Shown: one piece after another, positions 23,145 to 35,235 of the stretch | Layout: each line of letters opens with the position of its first letter | Position numbering within the stretch: position 1 is the stretch's first letter | Assembly (NCBI RefSeq): GCF_048564905.1 | Contig: NC_133021.1 | Location: forward strand, 33,243,097-33,307,096 | Direction of reading: 5' to 3' | DNA: 64,000 nucleotides | Source: Vicugna pacos | Taxonomy: Eukaryota > Chordata > Mammalia > Artiodactyla > Camelidae | Translations under genes and position numbers: made by a program | The notes under the pieces: model-generated | What the model was told of the DNA's origin: nothing | Database searches by the model: none | The model's input: the letters and a program-made list of their open reading frames with translations, nothing else

Positions 23145-26100
23145 GTAAGTAATGGGATGCGGGCAAAGGATAGAAAGAAAAATGTACATAGGACATAGAT
23201 CTGGACAATGAGATGGATAAGAAACAAATCCAAAGATACGATTCTATGTGGACTGGATGACAGTTCAAGGAAGCAGAATGGAGAGGGGAATGACAAACTG
23301 AGGGGGGGCGATACTTCAGCCTAGATTTGCTTGAAGATCCAGCAAATCTGACCTCCACATACACGATGCTTATTCATCTAGTTCCAAAGTTTACATACAA
23401 AATCCCAAATGAGGAACAGGAGCGTGACCTTCCACCTAAGTTAATCCTACCAAAACCGAAAGCCCACGTACAGCTTTTCAGACCTGTCCTGTTGGTGCCT
23501 GCTGTTTGCCCTGTCCCTGGAGGGGAAGAGGATGCAGCACTGGAGGAAGCTTCACAAAGTCCACCTCTACCATTTATTTCCAGCGAGCGTCCACCCACTG
23601 CCGTGCAGACCTTTCCAGATAAGACGCGTGGTTGGGGGGGAAGGTGCAACAACACGTGTGCCAAAGCACACGGTGCCTCCAGACCACAGCGTCCATTTCA
23701 CACGCACACGATGGCACTGCTGAGCCAACGGAACGTCACAGCCGGGGCCAGGACGCTCTGCATCCTGCTCAGAGCATCACAGCGGTTTCCTTAATATCTG
23801 GCTTAATTGAATTTCATGAAATACGTGTCTCATAAAACCTGTGTCTAAAAATATCTTGCGCTTGATCATCCTGCTATCCAATTGGCTACAAGTGAGCCTC
23901 CACATTTCTTTCTTTTTAACAAAGAAGCATACTGCTGGCAGGAGCAGCGCAGCAAGCGTCCAGAACACGATGCCAGCATCATCCAACTCAGAGGCAGAGT
24001 TTCATACAAGAAATTGGTCTCTAGAGCCTGAGGGGTCAAGACGACCTCTGGTAACTGAAGGATTAAATATTGTTAGTGTGAGAACAGTTTAAAATTGTGT
24101 GCATTTGATGCTCTACATAGGACTGTGAGTAGATTTAATTATAGAAAATAGTCAAAAATAAAGGAAAGAAAGGGAGGTGTGCAACTGTGGAAGGAGCGTA
24201 TTGGGTTCCTCTGGCTGGTCCAGCGTCGGGAGCAGAACAGGATAGATGGCAGCCGCTGTCCACGTCCTGACGGCCCTGGAATGATTTCAGCAGACATTGT
24301 GGGTCAGACTCCTGTCGTCACGTGTGGTCTGGACGCTGTCCATTTGTATATTCAGTCTCTCAATAGCAATGAACTCCCAAGAAGATCTCATAAGTAGCTG
24401 TATTAAAACTGAGGTATCACAGGATTTACGATACAGCAGGAGGAAAAATGAGGCGCTGAGGTGCCACCTGTGAGCGCCTACTCTTGCTGTGAGAACCACC
24501 TGTGGCACATAATGTTATATATTTGAAACTGAAAACAAGAAATTTATATTATTGACTCTGTATTGAGGTGGAGAATGTACCCACAACGTCTGAATTTGTC
24601 CAAGAACAGAGAGAAAGATCTTTTAAATGGTGCAAAATGCCTGACAACCATCCTCCACCCTGAAAGAGAGAGAGAGAGAGAGGTTTTACTATTGCTTCCC
24701 TCAAAAGCACTAAGAAATTATATTTCCCCCATCAAATACCCAGGAGAATCTCAGTTCCTGTCCCGCTGACCCACACTGTACGCCATGCATCTCCCCGACA
24801 TGGATGGAAGGCGGTGCTGCTGCCATGTCGGTCAACAGTTTAAACCCGAGCCCCATGCCCACCTAGACCCAGTGTTGGAGCCGGGGTCCTAGAAGCGCAT
24901 GGACTGCCTGGTGTCGGGGGCTGAACTGTGTGGAAACGAAATAAATTGGGAGAGCTACAGGGAGAAGAAGGGGTGGGTATTCAGCAAGAAACTACAGTGT
25001 CCAGTAGAATAAAAGATCTCCGTATATTAGTACTTACAATATGGAATAGCAGAGAGGGTGTTACCAGTGATCACACACTCTGTCATCTTAAAGCATTTTT
25101 AAAATATCAATTTTTGTAATTTTCTTAAAGGTTCAGTGTACATGATCTTAAATTTTTTACTTCTTAATGTTTTAATAGATTAACATTATTCTGATTAATG
25201 AAATAAACTGACTTTCAGTGCCAAAAGAAGTTGGAAAACACAGCAAAATTTAGAATTGCCAATAATTGCTGTGCTCAGAGAAAACCAGAAATAATATTTT
25301 TGGTCTGTTCCCTCCCAGTATGATGTATGTGTGTATTATGTTATTATTTAAAGCACCAGTTCTCAGCTGTGATTACGTGCCCTAATTTTTAAGTTATAAT
25401 TCACTAATATTGTATTTCATCTTTGTAAAATATTTTTCTTATCTTCTATGTTATTTCTAACTCCTTCAACTGAATGTTTATTCTATTCATCTTTTATTCC
25501 ATAATATTAACTTTTAAGGTTTTTTTTAACTTGGCTTTGACCACACTGAACGCATTTTCAGAGAGTCCCCGCTGCTGATGTTTTACAGATTTCACTTTCC
25601 ATTTACCTTATAATTAATCAGCATAATAACATAATATTAAAATGCTAGAATTGTTCTTTTGTTATGTTACCTTTATATTATTATTTTACTGCGTTGCGTT
25701 TTAGAAAAACATGGCTTGTGAAATTTCTGCTTTGGAGAAAACAGATCATTTGTTACACAGAACATGAAGTACTCCTGGTGACATGAGGTCATTTCAGTAT
25801 TTGTGGCTTTTCCAGGGGGCACAGAAAGGAAGTTCTATTCCTTTGAGGACAGTGTCCAGCGTGGCCATCAGAGGTAGGGTTTTTGGAAGCGGAGCCTGAG
25901 GTGAGTCTGGTCTGCACTCTTATCTTAGGGTCGACACCTGGGGGAAGGAGGCGAGGAGGCAGGAATGGGCTGAGGACAGAGTCAGATTCGAGGCAGGTTC
26001 AAAGGGAGGGAAACTGTGGGGCCAGCACTGGTCACGGAGGCTCAGAGTGGAGGGGAAAGGCCAGACTTTATACCCCCAGGAAGTTGATGGAACCAAGGTG

Positions 26101-26393
26101 CCCCCAAGAGAGAGAGATGTGTGTGCCTGAGGACGGTGTCGCTGCAGATGAGGCAGACTGAGCGACTGACCAGGAGGGCTGGGTGCTGACCGCTGGGCAA
26201 AAGGTGCCCTTAGAAGGGGAGGGGACTGTCTCCGTGCTGCCCACCACACATGTTAAAACAGCCCCATGAATTGTTACTCAGATTTTCTATATTCTGGGCC
26301 CCAGAAATATTTATTCTGCCTACTGGTTTTATCAAAAACTGGGGAAACCTGTTGAAGCTCCTAGTTTTTGTCAACCTTGCCTCGCATTTCTTC
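23145..26393. other. Unique non-coding sequence
   Basis: No gene is supported. The open frame at 23327-23794 (155 codons) lacks any recognisable domain. A (GA)n microsatellite is at about 24664-24683. About 25130-25720 is strongly AT-rich and otherwise featureless. Confidence 0.4.
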
Positions 26394-26410
26394 AAAAAAA
26401 AGTTAAAGCT
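26394..26410 (+). repeat. Target-site duplication, 5' copy (vic-1 at 26.4 kb)
   Basis: AAAAAAAAGTTAAAGCT occurs here and again, identically, at 26595-26611. The 17-base length and A-rich start fit L1-endonuclease-primed insertion. Confidence 0.9.
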
Positions 26411-26594
26411 GGTGGGGAGGGTATAGCTCAGTGGTTTAGAGCACATGTTTAGCATCCTGGGCTCAATCCCCAGTACCTCCATTAAATTAGCTAACTAAAT
26501 AGACCTAACTACCCACCCCACAAAATAAAAATAATTAAAAATTAAAAAATTAAAAATAAATTAAAAATAAAAAGCTTTGACATACTAAAAAGTT
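26411..26594 (+). mobile_element. vic-1 camelid tRNA-derived SINE
   Basis: The head reads GGGAGGGTATAGCTCAGTGG (A box), then GCACATGTTTAGCATCCTGG and GGGCTCAATCCCCAGTACCT (B box). This is an alanine-tRNA-like sequence with part of the anticodon-arm to variable-loop region (gcacgaggt) missing. The body and tail are AT-rich, with AATTAAAAATTAAAA-type repeats. Perfect 17-base duplications flank it. The combination identifies a camelid vic-1 type SINE and gives the organism call. It is moved in trans by L1. It abuts the 3' end of an antisense L1. Confidence 0.85.
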
Positions 26595-26611
26595 AAAAAA
26601 AAGTTAAAGCT
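26595..26611 (+). repeat. Target-site duplication, 3' copy (vic-1 at 26.4 kb)
   Basis: Identical to 26394-26410. The absence of any mismatch suggests a fairly recent insertion compared with the other elements in the window. Confidence 0.9.
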
Positions 26612-26629
26612 TTTCACCTTAATTTCAGC

Positions 26630-27460
26630 TAACAAAAAATTGGAATAATAATCATACAGAGACTCCCCACAGCCCCTTCCCTCTGTTTCTCCATTATAAC
26701 CACAAACCGTGACCACGATCAGAAAGTGAACGTCAGTGAGGTGCCATCCACGAAGCTACAGGCCTGATTTGAATTTTGCCAGTTAGCCAACTATTGCTCT
26801 TTCTTGTGGTTGTTCCAGGAGCTCGTCCCAGACCCCTGCTCCTCCAGTCCGGGAGCGTGCGTCGGCCTTTGCTGGTGCCTCAGGACCCTGGCGTGTTGAC
26901 GTGTACCGGCTGGTTACTGTCTAGGATGCCCCTCAAGTCAGGCCTGTTTTGGGGTAATTTCTAATTAGGGTTTTTTCTTCCCACTAGAAATCCACGGACT
27001 GTGCGCCCTTCTCAGTGCACGGGGGTCACGAGGTACATGGCACTGACACCTCCCATTACTGCAGGGGTCACATCACTCTCATTACTTCGATAACCTGGGT
27101 AAAGTACAGTTTTAATTTCTCCCTCTGTCATGAGAGAGCATCCTGTGTGGCGACACCTTTAGAATGTTTAAGTGTTCTGCGTCTCTTCGCACTGTTGCCT
27201 CGTTGTAGCACCTGTGCTAACTCTTTGATTGCGGTGGTTGTAAATGGCCACTTTCCTTTTCATCATTGGAAGAAGTTTCCCTTCTTCCCCACTGATTTAT
27301 TTACTTGCTCATTTATATCAGGAGAGACTCATGGATATTTGTTTTATGTGAGTTATAATTCATGACAGTCATTAATTATTCTGAGGCTCACATTGTCCCA
27401 CATTCTCCTTGCATTTATATTTTATTCTCTTTTATGACATGCTCTTTAGCACAGCAATTT
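26630..27460 (-). mobile_element. L1 3' UTR, antisense
   Basis: Read on the minus strand this is a long stretch of old L1 3' UTR. Recognisable antisense blocks are GTTGTTCCAGGAGCTCGTCC (about 26810), CTTCTCAGTGCACGGGGGTC (about 27009), GATTTATTTACTTGCTCATT (about 27293), ATATCAGGAGAGACTCATGG (about 27315) and GTGAGTTATAATTCATGACA (about 27348). This is the same UTR type as at 14.8 kb and 3.7 kb. Confidence 0.7.
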
Positions 27461-27464
27461 CTGC

Positions 27465-30400
27465 TTTTCTCAGATTTTCTAATTTTATTGACCTGATGAA
27501 GTCTGCTAATAACAATCCAATAAGTTTCTGCATGTATTTATGTGATACAGTTTAACGAAGCCCACTGCTCTGTGCCTACAAAGCGATTTTTCAAAACATT
27601 ATAAAAAATGTAATGAATTACTAACATGTACAGAATTCCTTTATTTCAATGGCCTTTCTCACTACCAGTTCCTTCCACGCCTGTAAAAAAATAATATTAC
27701 TCATTCTTCCAAGAAAAGGCAATAAAGCACTAGAATATTACACATAAAACCTATTTTATCTGACTGTTAGACGTATAACCTATTCAGGGCAGCATTAACT
27801 CTAATCACTCAGAACTGTAAAATCAGCAACACAGGGAAATAAAATCTAGTTTCCTTAGATCACTAGCAAGAAACCCCTTCCCGTGCACTGTGACAGTCAA
27901 GAGAAGACAGTCCTCATTATTCCCGTAAAGTTTACTGCCTTGAACACTATCACGTCTGCCAAGACTACCGCGACCCCCGCTCTGTCTCCGTCTCCACGTG
28001 CTTGTGTTAGGGCACGGCCTCATTCTTCTGGGCTGATGCAGTTCTCCCCACAGACGCCAGATTCCTCTGGTCACTTTAATTAGAGGAAGTGTACACACAC
28101 CCACACGTGAGTCACCATCTGACTCAGAGCTCCTCATGTTTGTTTCTGACAAATTACTATCAGTTACTATGTAGACAGCTTATGGTGGTGACGAGAATGA
28201 ACCTGGAAAGGATATGGTTTTGAGGTTTATAAAGTAAACCCAGCTAATGTTGGCCCTGACTAATAAATCAACATCTAATGCTCTGCTATCAAATACTAAT
28301 TAATTCTCCCTTTCCTCCCTCATATTAATTTAGTGTCATTCCAAGCCTTTAGAGGAGAGTGCTTGCAGCTTTCATTGAGAATGCTCTTATGCCTTGCCAG
28401 AGATTTTTATTAATTGCAGTAAGTGCAGTGAATTTGGACAGCCAAATTTAGAAAAGAAAGATGAGTTTGGAAGACGGTTCTCCCCTTTGGCAAGTATGAT
28501 ATTTCAGGATGTCAATAAATCTATTTGAACCCAATAGAACTGGAAGTAATTTTTTCACATCTTTTTTTAATACTCAGTCTGATAATCCAATTACAAGGAT
28601 TCTTATATTCCAACGTTCATATTAGCATCAACTTCAAAATACAAAATAAAATAAATGCAACAAATTAGTTCAGTATTCCTAGCCATAATAATATATTTCA
28701 CTCTGTTGACAAAGACTATGTTTGTATGTGATTTATATTCACATGGGGGTAAAAATATCCAATAAACATTTTAAAACTCTCGTAGCCAGTTGACTCTCTT
28801 GTGTACAATCGCAAATATCTTTTTTGGATATTTTAATTTTTTCTGAGTTTATTGATTTGAAAACCACATGGTGGAGTCTTTCTTTTAACGATATATTCTA
28901 GTGAGGAATTAAACAGAAAATCAAAATGCTGTATCATTTGAATGCTGATAACTATTATGTGGACTTGAATACCTTGGTCATTCATCTTACTTTGCTTTGT
29001 GTAAAATGTGAAAACAATTACTCTCCTCCAACTTTCTTCCGTGTACGTTAACAGAAAAATTCGTTATGAAGCAGGAAAGACTCAACGAGTGCTAACTGCC
29101 CCAGATACCCGTGTGGGTCTGCAGCGGTGGAGTCTCTCAGAGTCCACGGCCAAAGCCACATTAAGTCAAGATCAGGAGCTGGAGAGGGTGGGGGCCAGAC
29201 AAACATGGATGACTTCCATGGGGAGGCATGACTTTCCCAATAACTTGGGTCAGAAACAGTGCAGCTCTGGAATGTTCTGTCTTTCCAAACAAACTAGCTT
29301 TTGTGCATGCAGATTGTTTACTGAGCTTTTTCAAACAGTTCAAGATTTTAGAAATACAAAACGGTTTTTGGACATCGTGACATGCTTGGAAAGAACACCT
29401 CACTTTAGCCTCTGTCACGACCTGCAGCGAATGCAGGAGCTCCCAGGCCCTGCAGCTGAAGTGGCTAACGAATCAGAGGGTCCTGCAGTCGACCGTGACC
29501 TTGGGTGTTTGATGTGCAGCCTGCCTAAGGCTGGCTCAGCTATTCAGCTCAGACACAGGACCCACTGGTCCCTTACACTGCTAAGCTAGGATGGGGGAAA
29601 GGACTTGAAATAATGCCATATAAACTATGTGATAAAAACACTACAGTTGTTCGGGGAAACTATTATTTTAACACCACCAAGGTAGCATTTGGCAAAGCAC
29701 CTTCAAAAATGTGTTAACAATATGAACAGGGGCAAAACCCATCCACTCAGCACACTGGGCTCAATGTGTGTTAGGCTCAAAGGACGACAAACAGCTGTAA
29801 AGTCTGTTGGTCAAGGGCTACCATGCCTTTTACATGACAAGTGGCCAGAGGCTACTGCAGGCATAAGCTGTGCTAGAAACTGTTCATTTAAGAACTAGAT
29901 GCTCAAATACATCAGTTCTGTTAGGGACACTGAGAAAGGCAGGGAAAAACATAAAGCACAGATCAATCTTTCCTTTAGGTTTTATTTAGATTGCTGGATG
30001 AAAGTATGTGAAACCGTTTCACCTCTTAGCTTCTGTTTTATCAGTGAAACAGAACTTAAAGAGTTCCCTAGACATTATACGGAACAATATAAACTGGGTA
30101 AGGAGTCATTATCTCTAAATACCCACAGAATTTTCTACCTACTCAGCAACATTTTTATGTTCCTCTGAAATTCCTACAACTATATAATTATATGTGAAAC
30201 AATTCTCCTTGTTTCTTAAGGGAATTCTCTTCATATCCAAATTTATTAGGAGAGAGTTAATATTTCTAGGACCTTTGGCTTATATTAAAAAGAGAGACTC
30301 CTAGGGGAAATTTTAGCTCAAAAGGTCTCATTCTCATGACTTTAAACTGCATTTAAGAAACGACATGGGAGATACACTGTTAAATTTCTAGCAGGTCTTT

Positions 30401-30685
30401 TTATAGCACTGAGCACCAAATGTCTTGTGATCGAGATGCTTGTATTCCTGCTGTGTCTTCTATGAACGTATAAGGGGCGTATCGTTACTTTCCATGTTAT
30501 CTTTCTATCCCTCTGCAGCAGAATTTCAGAGAGTAGATTCCTTGATGTTAACAGGTTTTAAGAATAATGAAGTGTCTCTATCATTTAAGCAAAGAAAATC
30601 TGGGTTAAGAAAATTTAAACAGATTTTTAAATGTAATATCCTATAACTCTTCAAAAGTTGAATACGTTCTGATGTGAACCCTACA
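27465..30685. other. Unique AT-rich sequence
   Basis: No repeat was recognised. The longest open frame, 29008-29589 (193 codons, + strand), shows no domain, signal peptide or similarity I can name. It is reported as a finding only. The rest is AT-rich intergenic-type DNA. Confidence 0.4.
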
Positions 30686-30689
30686 TGTT

Positions 30690-31300
30690 CTTGACTGCCT
30701 GGTAACGCATTGAGCTGCTGCCACAGTAAAGACACAGAACATTTCTTCACCCCACAAAGACCCTTTGTGCCTTACCCCAGACCCATGTAGTTACTGCTTT
30801 GTGTTCTATACATACTAAAGTTTTGCCAGTTTTAGAATGTGACACTAATGGAATTATAACATATCTTCTTTTGTATCTGTCTTCCTTCACTCGTGAAAGT
30901 GTTTTTGATCTATATGTTATTAATAAAAACAAGACATTCAGTACACTATTCTCCTGGGTGAGAAGGCCACAGTTCGTTGATTTGCTCTTTTAGTGGGTAT
31001 TTGTGTTGGCTTCATTCTAGGCTGTTAAGTACAAAGCTCCCATGTACAAGTCTTTATTGACATGCTTTAATTTCTTTTTGGTAAATAGTGAGGAGTAGAA
31101 TTGTTGAGTCATTTGTTAAGTACATGTTTAACTTCTGAGAATCTTCCAGGTCGTTTTCCATCCCCACCAGTGACCTACGAGATTTCCTGTTCCACATACT
31201 CATCAGCCCTGAGTGCTGTCTTGTTATTTGAGCAAATCTACTGTGTGAGTATTTTATTCCACAAATTCTGTTTTTTTTTTTGATTCTAGAATTGACATTT
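30690..31300 (-). mobile_element. L1 3' region, antisense
   Basis: The antisense order TAATGGAATTATAACATATC, CTTCCTTCACTCGTGAAAGT, GTACAAGTCTTTATTGACAT, AGGAGTAGAATTGTTGAGTC and TTTTCCATCCCCACCAGTG follows a well-known L1 3' end (sense side: cactggtggggatggaaaac...). A further, weaker antisense L1 resemblance may continue to about 31600. Confidence 0.75.
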
Positions 31301-31599
31301 GAAATAAAAATGAAAACTTTATTATTTTTACTTCTTTTAATACTTATTCTCATTCACTGAACACATTTTGATTTATTAAAAATACATGTAATGGCTGCTA
31401 TACATTTTTATCTATTATTTGAAATATCTGGTTCATCTCAAGATCAGACTCTCCTGATTTCCTTTTCTTCTGAGAATGTGATCCATTTTCCTGATCCTTC
31501 ATATGTCTGTTAACCTTGGCTTATACCCTAGGGATTATGAATACTAACTTAAGGAGATTCTGGATTCTGTAACATTTCGGTGATGAATATTGTTTCATG

Positions 31600-32335
31600 T
31601 GACTCAGCAGATACTTTTTTGGGCTGAATTTGAGCTGCAAACTCTATTCTTTAGGAGGTGGGTCAGGTCTTAGCCCAGATCATTTGTCCTTAGCTGAGAT
31701 TTTTTTTTTAGTTCATCCTATACATGTGGTTTCAAGGGGCAGTCAGAGACGTGGGTGGAAATATTTGGGGAATCCTGCCCATCTTTTCAACTTTTGGTGT
31801 TTCCCAACCTCATTTTCCAGGTGGCCTTGGCCAGGAAGGCTGGGTGCTTTCCATGCCTGCCACTCTGCAGGCCACGGTGAACGCGGCCCAAGGCCACGAG
31901 CACGAGAACCTTGGCAGCTCCCAGCGTCCAGTCCGCTCAGGAAGCATTCGTTGCTCACCTGTCTCAGCTGCTGTTCACTCTTCAGGTAGTTGCTTTCCGT
32001 CTCATGTCCAAGATTTTCAGTTGCATTTTGCAGAGGGTTATCTGGCAGGGACTTAGTTTGTTATGTTTAGAAGCAAGCATTCATCCATGTTGTAGCTTAT
32101 ATTTTCACACTCCTGGTTGCTTTAATACACAGGGTATCTTAATTTGAATGTAGACCAATGTATCTTTTTAAAAATAACTTTATAATAATTGTTTACTGAA
32201 TTGTATCTACTTAATCCAGGCACTGGAGATTTCCTTCTATATTTCCTGTATTTTCGCAGGAAGATTCAATGTTTTAACCTTCTCCTTCAGAAATACAATT
32301 AACCGAAATTCATTTTTACGTGTTGTATAAGTTAT
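31600..32335. other. Unassigned non-coding sequence
   Basis: A GC-richer patch at about 31830-31930 lies in otherwise AT-rich DNA. No gene or repeat was confidently identified. Confidence 0.35.
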
Positions 32336-32339
32336 TCAT

Positions 32340-32510
32340 CAGAAATTTTTATCAAGGTACTACTGGTTTGTAACATTATAGAAGTTTCACCTATGCAGCA
32401 TTATATTTTTGCTTCTGTTTACACTACAGTGTGCGTGCTCACTGCCAAAAATTTAGTTTCTGTCAACCACACAGTTGTTGATCAGAAGTTTTCAGCAGTG
32501 ACGACACTTT
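32340..32510 (-). mobile_element. L1 (L1MA-like) 3' UTR fragment, antisense
   Basis: ATTATATTTTTGCTTCTGTT, then CTACAGTGTGCGTGCTCACT, AAAAATTTAGTTTCTGTCAA and CACACAGTTGTTGATC follow the antisense L1MA-type 3' UTR (sense: gatcaactgtgtgg...gaaactaaacttttgg). Confidence 0.6.
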
Positions 32511-33820
32511 GCTATTCGTTTGGGTTTTCACGTCTAACATAGTTAAGGAGCTCCAGCTCGAGGTAGCTAAGTAACCACACAGAAAAAAACCTCCAAGTAA
32601 ACGCTAAAGGCCTGTAATTTTAGAATTTCGTTTGTTAGAACTAACTCAAATATCTTCACATTAGAAACAAAAATAAAAAAATCAGTTGTCACTAATTAAT
32701 CAGTTTGTAAGTCAAAGTGCCAGCTATGATGGACTGTTAAAAATGAATCAACAAAAATATTTTGATCAAATGAACTTTTCTCAGACAACTAAGTTAGGTT
32801 CCTCAAGTCAAGCATGTAATTAGAATTCTTTCCTCTCTCGTATATACACTTTACCCAGTAAGTATGCTTGAAATTGTTCCTGTCTTATGAATAAACAGAA
32901 GAGTAATCTTTAGTCCCTTCCCTTTATGAATGAAGCGCTAACCATACAAAACTTTAGCAACCAGTCTGGAATCTTTCACTGACCGTACCTTCAAAAAAAT
33001 GGTCAAGTCCACAAGCCTAAGATGTGTTTTTGCCATACTCTGTGGTCTGTACTGCCTCTCTAATTAAATTGTAAACAGAAAAAGGTGAAGGGAGAAGAGT
33101 GAAAATAAACAGCTGAGAAATAGAACTAATAATCAAGAAGTTAAAAACAGAGTAATAATGTTCCAAAAAAATAAAAACATGATTTCCCAAGTAAAACTTA
33201 AACTTTGTATTTATTAATATTTCTCTAAGAAGTTTAGCTTTGTAAAATACTGTTTTCTACAGCACTTAACATCTGCCTGATGCACACAGTGGTATTCTCG
33301 GCATTACCTGCATTCAACTTTAAGCCTTCTTAAAAGTAGGTTTCCTGTCTTACTCATCCCTCTAACCCCCAAGTGCAATATTTTTCAAAATATGATTAAT
33401 GATGTTAATTGAATTGTAAAAAGATTGTCAAGATTAAAAACATTATATAATGACCCCTGGATATATATAGTACTTTTATCAAATAAGCCATGTGTCTGTT
33501 GTATCTGCTGAACTTTATCTTAATGATTAATTTTGATTAAGGAAAAAAATCAAATCAGAGCACGTTTCCATACTGCAACTTCACTTTCAGTAGCTGCTGA
33601 TAACCTGCACTTGTCACTGCTCACTGAAGGGCATTACAAGTGGGATTAAAAAAAAAATAAAGCCAATAAAACGTGGGTAAAAAGAATATGCAAGAAATTA
33701 ATAAGATGCCATTTTCTAGAAACCTATTTTACACTGGACTTCATATGCATTCCCCCCTCTCCCCTGCCATTTCCTACATTTGTATTTCTTGTTCCAGTTT
33801 AATTTTACAGAAGACAATGT
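32511..33820. other. Unique AT-rich sequence
   Basis: Nothing beyond short A/T homopolymers was recognised. Confidence 0.4.
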
Positions 33821-33824
33821 AATG

Positions 33825-34010
33825 GTTAATTTGGGGGGTCAACCTGGCCGGGTCACGAGGTGCCCAGACATTTGCTCAAATAGGATTCTGGGTTTTTCTG
33901 GGTAGGTGACTGAATGAGACGAACATTTGAAACTGAGCAAAGCAAAGGCCCCTCCGGATGCGGGCGGGCCGCGTCCAGTCAGTTAAAGGCCTGAGCAGCA
34001 CAGAAAGGCC
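33825..34010 (+). mobile_element. LTR-like old repeat (fossil), family not named
   Basis: The blocks TAATGGTTAATTTGGGGGGT, CAACCTGGCCGGGTCACGAG, GTGCCCAGACATTTGCTCAA, GACTGAATGAGACGAACATT and CAGTCAGTTAAAGGCCTGAG follow a dispersed mammalian repeat with the sense sequence atggttaatttt...gtgcccagatatttggtcaaa...ccaatcagttgaaggcctga. I take it to be LTR-type but cannot fix the name. Its 3' half dissolves into an extremely GC-rich block. Confidence 0.5.
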
Positions 34011-34020
34011 GCCCCGTCCA

Positions 34021-34040
34021 GGAGGGAGGGAGGGAGGGAG
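34021..34040 (+). repeat. (GGGA)n, G-quadruplex-capable
   Basis: GGAGGGAGGGAGGGAGGGAG contains four GGG runs with one-base loops, the strongest spacing for an intramolecular G-quadruplex. Confidence 0.85.
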
Positions 34041-34198
34041 CGAGGCCCGGCCGCCCGGCCGCCCGCCCTCGGGCCGGGGCCCCCCTGTGCCAGCCGACCT
34101 CGATTAGGCCCGGCGCCGGCGCGTGCTGCCCGCCCTTCCGGCCTGTGTGTCCCCTCGGGGCGGCTCTGCCGCCTGTCCTGGCCCGTCCCCGAGTCCGC

Positions 34199-34212
34199 CC
34201 GGCAGGGGGCGG
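34199..34212 (+). promoter_or_regulatory. CTCF-like motif, 13 of 14
   Basis: CCGGCAGGGGGCGG differs from CCASYAGRKGGCRS only at the third position. It sits in the CpG-rich block and has the same orientation as the perfect match at 11209. Confidence 0.4.
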
Positions 34213-34584
34213 TGGTGGTGGAGGGGCCCGGGGGCGGGCTGCGGGCCGCCTCCTCGCCTTCGCTCGAGAGCACGCGGCCAGCCTCAGGCAGGCGGCACTC
34301 GGCTGCCACAGGTGCGCCTGCGTCCCCGCGGCTCCCTGGCCACGCGTGCGCCCCGCGATCGGCCAAGGTGCCCCCCGGATGGTCAGCTCTCGCCAAATGC
34401 AGCCGGTCCCCCAGTCCTAGCCCAGAACCTGCGCCACAGCATGGAACTCCCGCGACGGGGCAAAAGCTTCCCCCGGGGCTTTCTCCTGGCCCGGCGGGCG
34501 CCGGGGTTGCCAGACGCCACAGGAGGACGGCGTCGCCTGTTGCCTTGTGCCTCAGCCGCACGGCTTCCAGTCACGTTAGCGGCG

Positions 34585-35235
34585 CTGAGTGAAGGTGGTC
34601 AGACGCGTGCATTATGCCTAGAACACTTGAAATACTATGATACTGCTTTGTCTTGGGAACCAGCAAGAATGCAGACGCAGAAGGAGCAACAGCTGAGTCA
34701 GGGGAGTTTGGGGATAAAGTCTTCATCGTTCTGCAGTTTCCCCAGTCTCCTACTTCAAGTGCACAGCGAAGGGAAGAGAAGGGTGGAGTCCAGCCAGGAG
34801 GGGAGGATTCCCAGGGCTGAGGACCTGTTGTGTGGACCAGTGTCTGTCCGGCAGGCTGCTGCTGGAGAAAGAGGTTTAACGGTCAACTTCAGCAGGGGTT
34901 GTCTGGACACTCAGCAACATTTACAGCTTGAACTTACCTTCTCCTCTACCCTCCGCAGCCTCTGGTATCTCTGCCTTAGACTGCTGAACCTGTGATGAAA
35001 ACATTTGCAATTGTTAGTCCTTGGGATGAAAGGCCAGGGAGCCACTGCAGCTGCCAGAGGCAGCAGGCGCACCTCTGATGGGTGGGCGGAGGCACTTGGA
35101 AAGACTGATCCCAAGGTCAGGGAAAGAGGAAGTTTCCTCTGAGCTCGTTTGTCTGTACTGTTAGACATGGTGGGCACTTGAGCTGCCTAACCTGAAAGAG
35201 GGAGGGTCTCTCCAGAAGATTTTCTGCTTTTATCT
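34585..35235. other. Unique non-coding sequence
   Basis: This is a transitional stretch between the GC-rich block and the L1. The + strand frame that stays open to 34995 has no recognisable domain. Confidence 0.35.

Larger units (their letters stand above)
33945..34580. promoter_or_regulatory. CpG-rich block overlying an old repeat
   Basis: There is very dense C+G and CpG from about 33955 to 34560 (for example CCCGGCCGCCCGGCCGCCCG near 34046). Its 5' edge overlaps the LTR-like repeat just described, so at least part of the block is transposon-derived DNA and not a classical promoter. A (GGGA)n run lies at 34021-34039. A 290-codon open frame from 34123 is a by-product of low stop-codon density. 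Confidence 0.55.

Noticed and set aside
23327-23794. 155-codon open frame on the + strand
   Set aside because: It has no recognisable domain, the flanks lack convincing splice sites, and a minus-strand frame overlaps it.
26411-26480. tRNA-Ala-like sequence with A and B boxes
   Set aside because: This is the head of a vic-1 SINE with part of the anticodon-arm to variable-loop region missing, an A/T-rich tail and target-site duplications, so it is not a functional tRNA gene. The same holds for the copies at 37.3 and 55.5 kb.
34123-34995. 290-codon open frame on the + strand, the longest in the window
   Set aside because: It starts in an extremely GC-rich block where stop codons are rare, both strands stay open, the composition is Arg/Pro/Gly/Ala-rich, no domain is recognisable, and part of the block derives from an old repeat.
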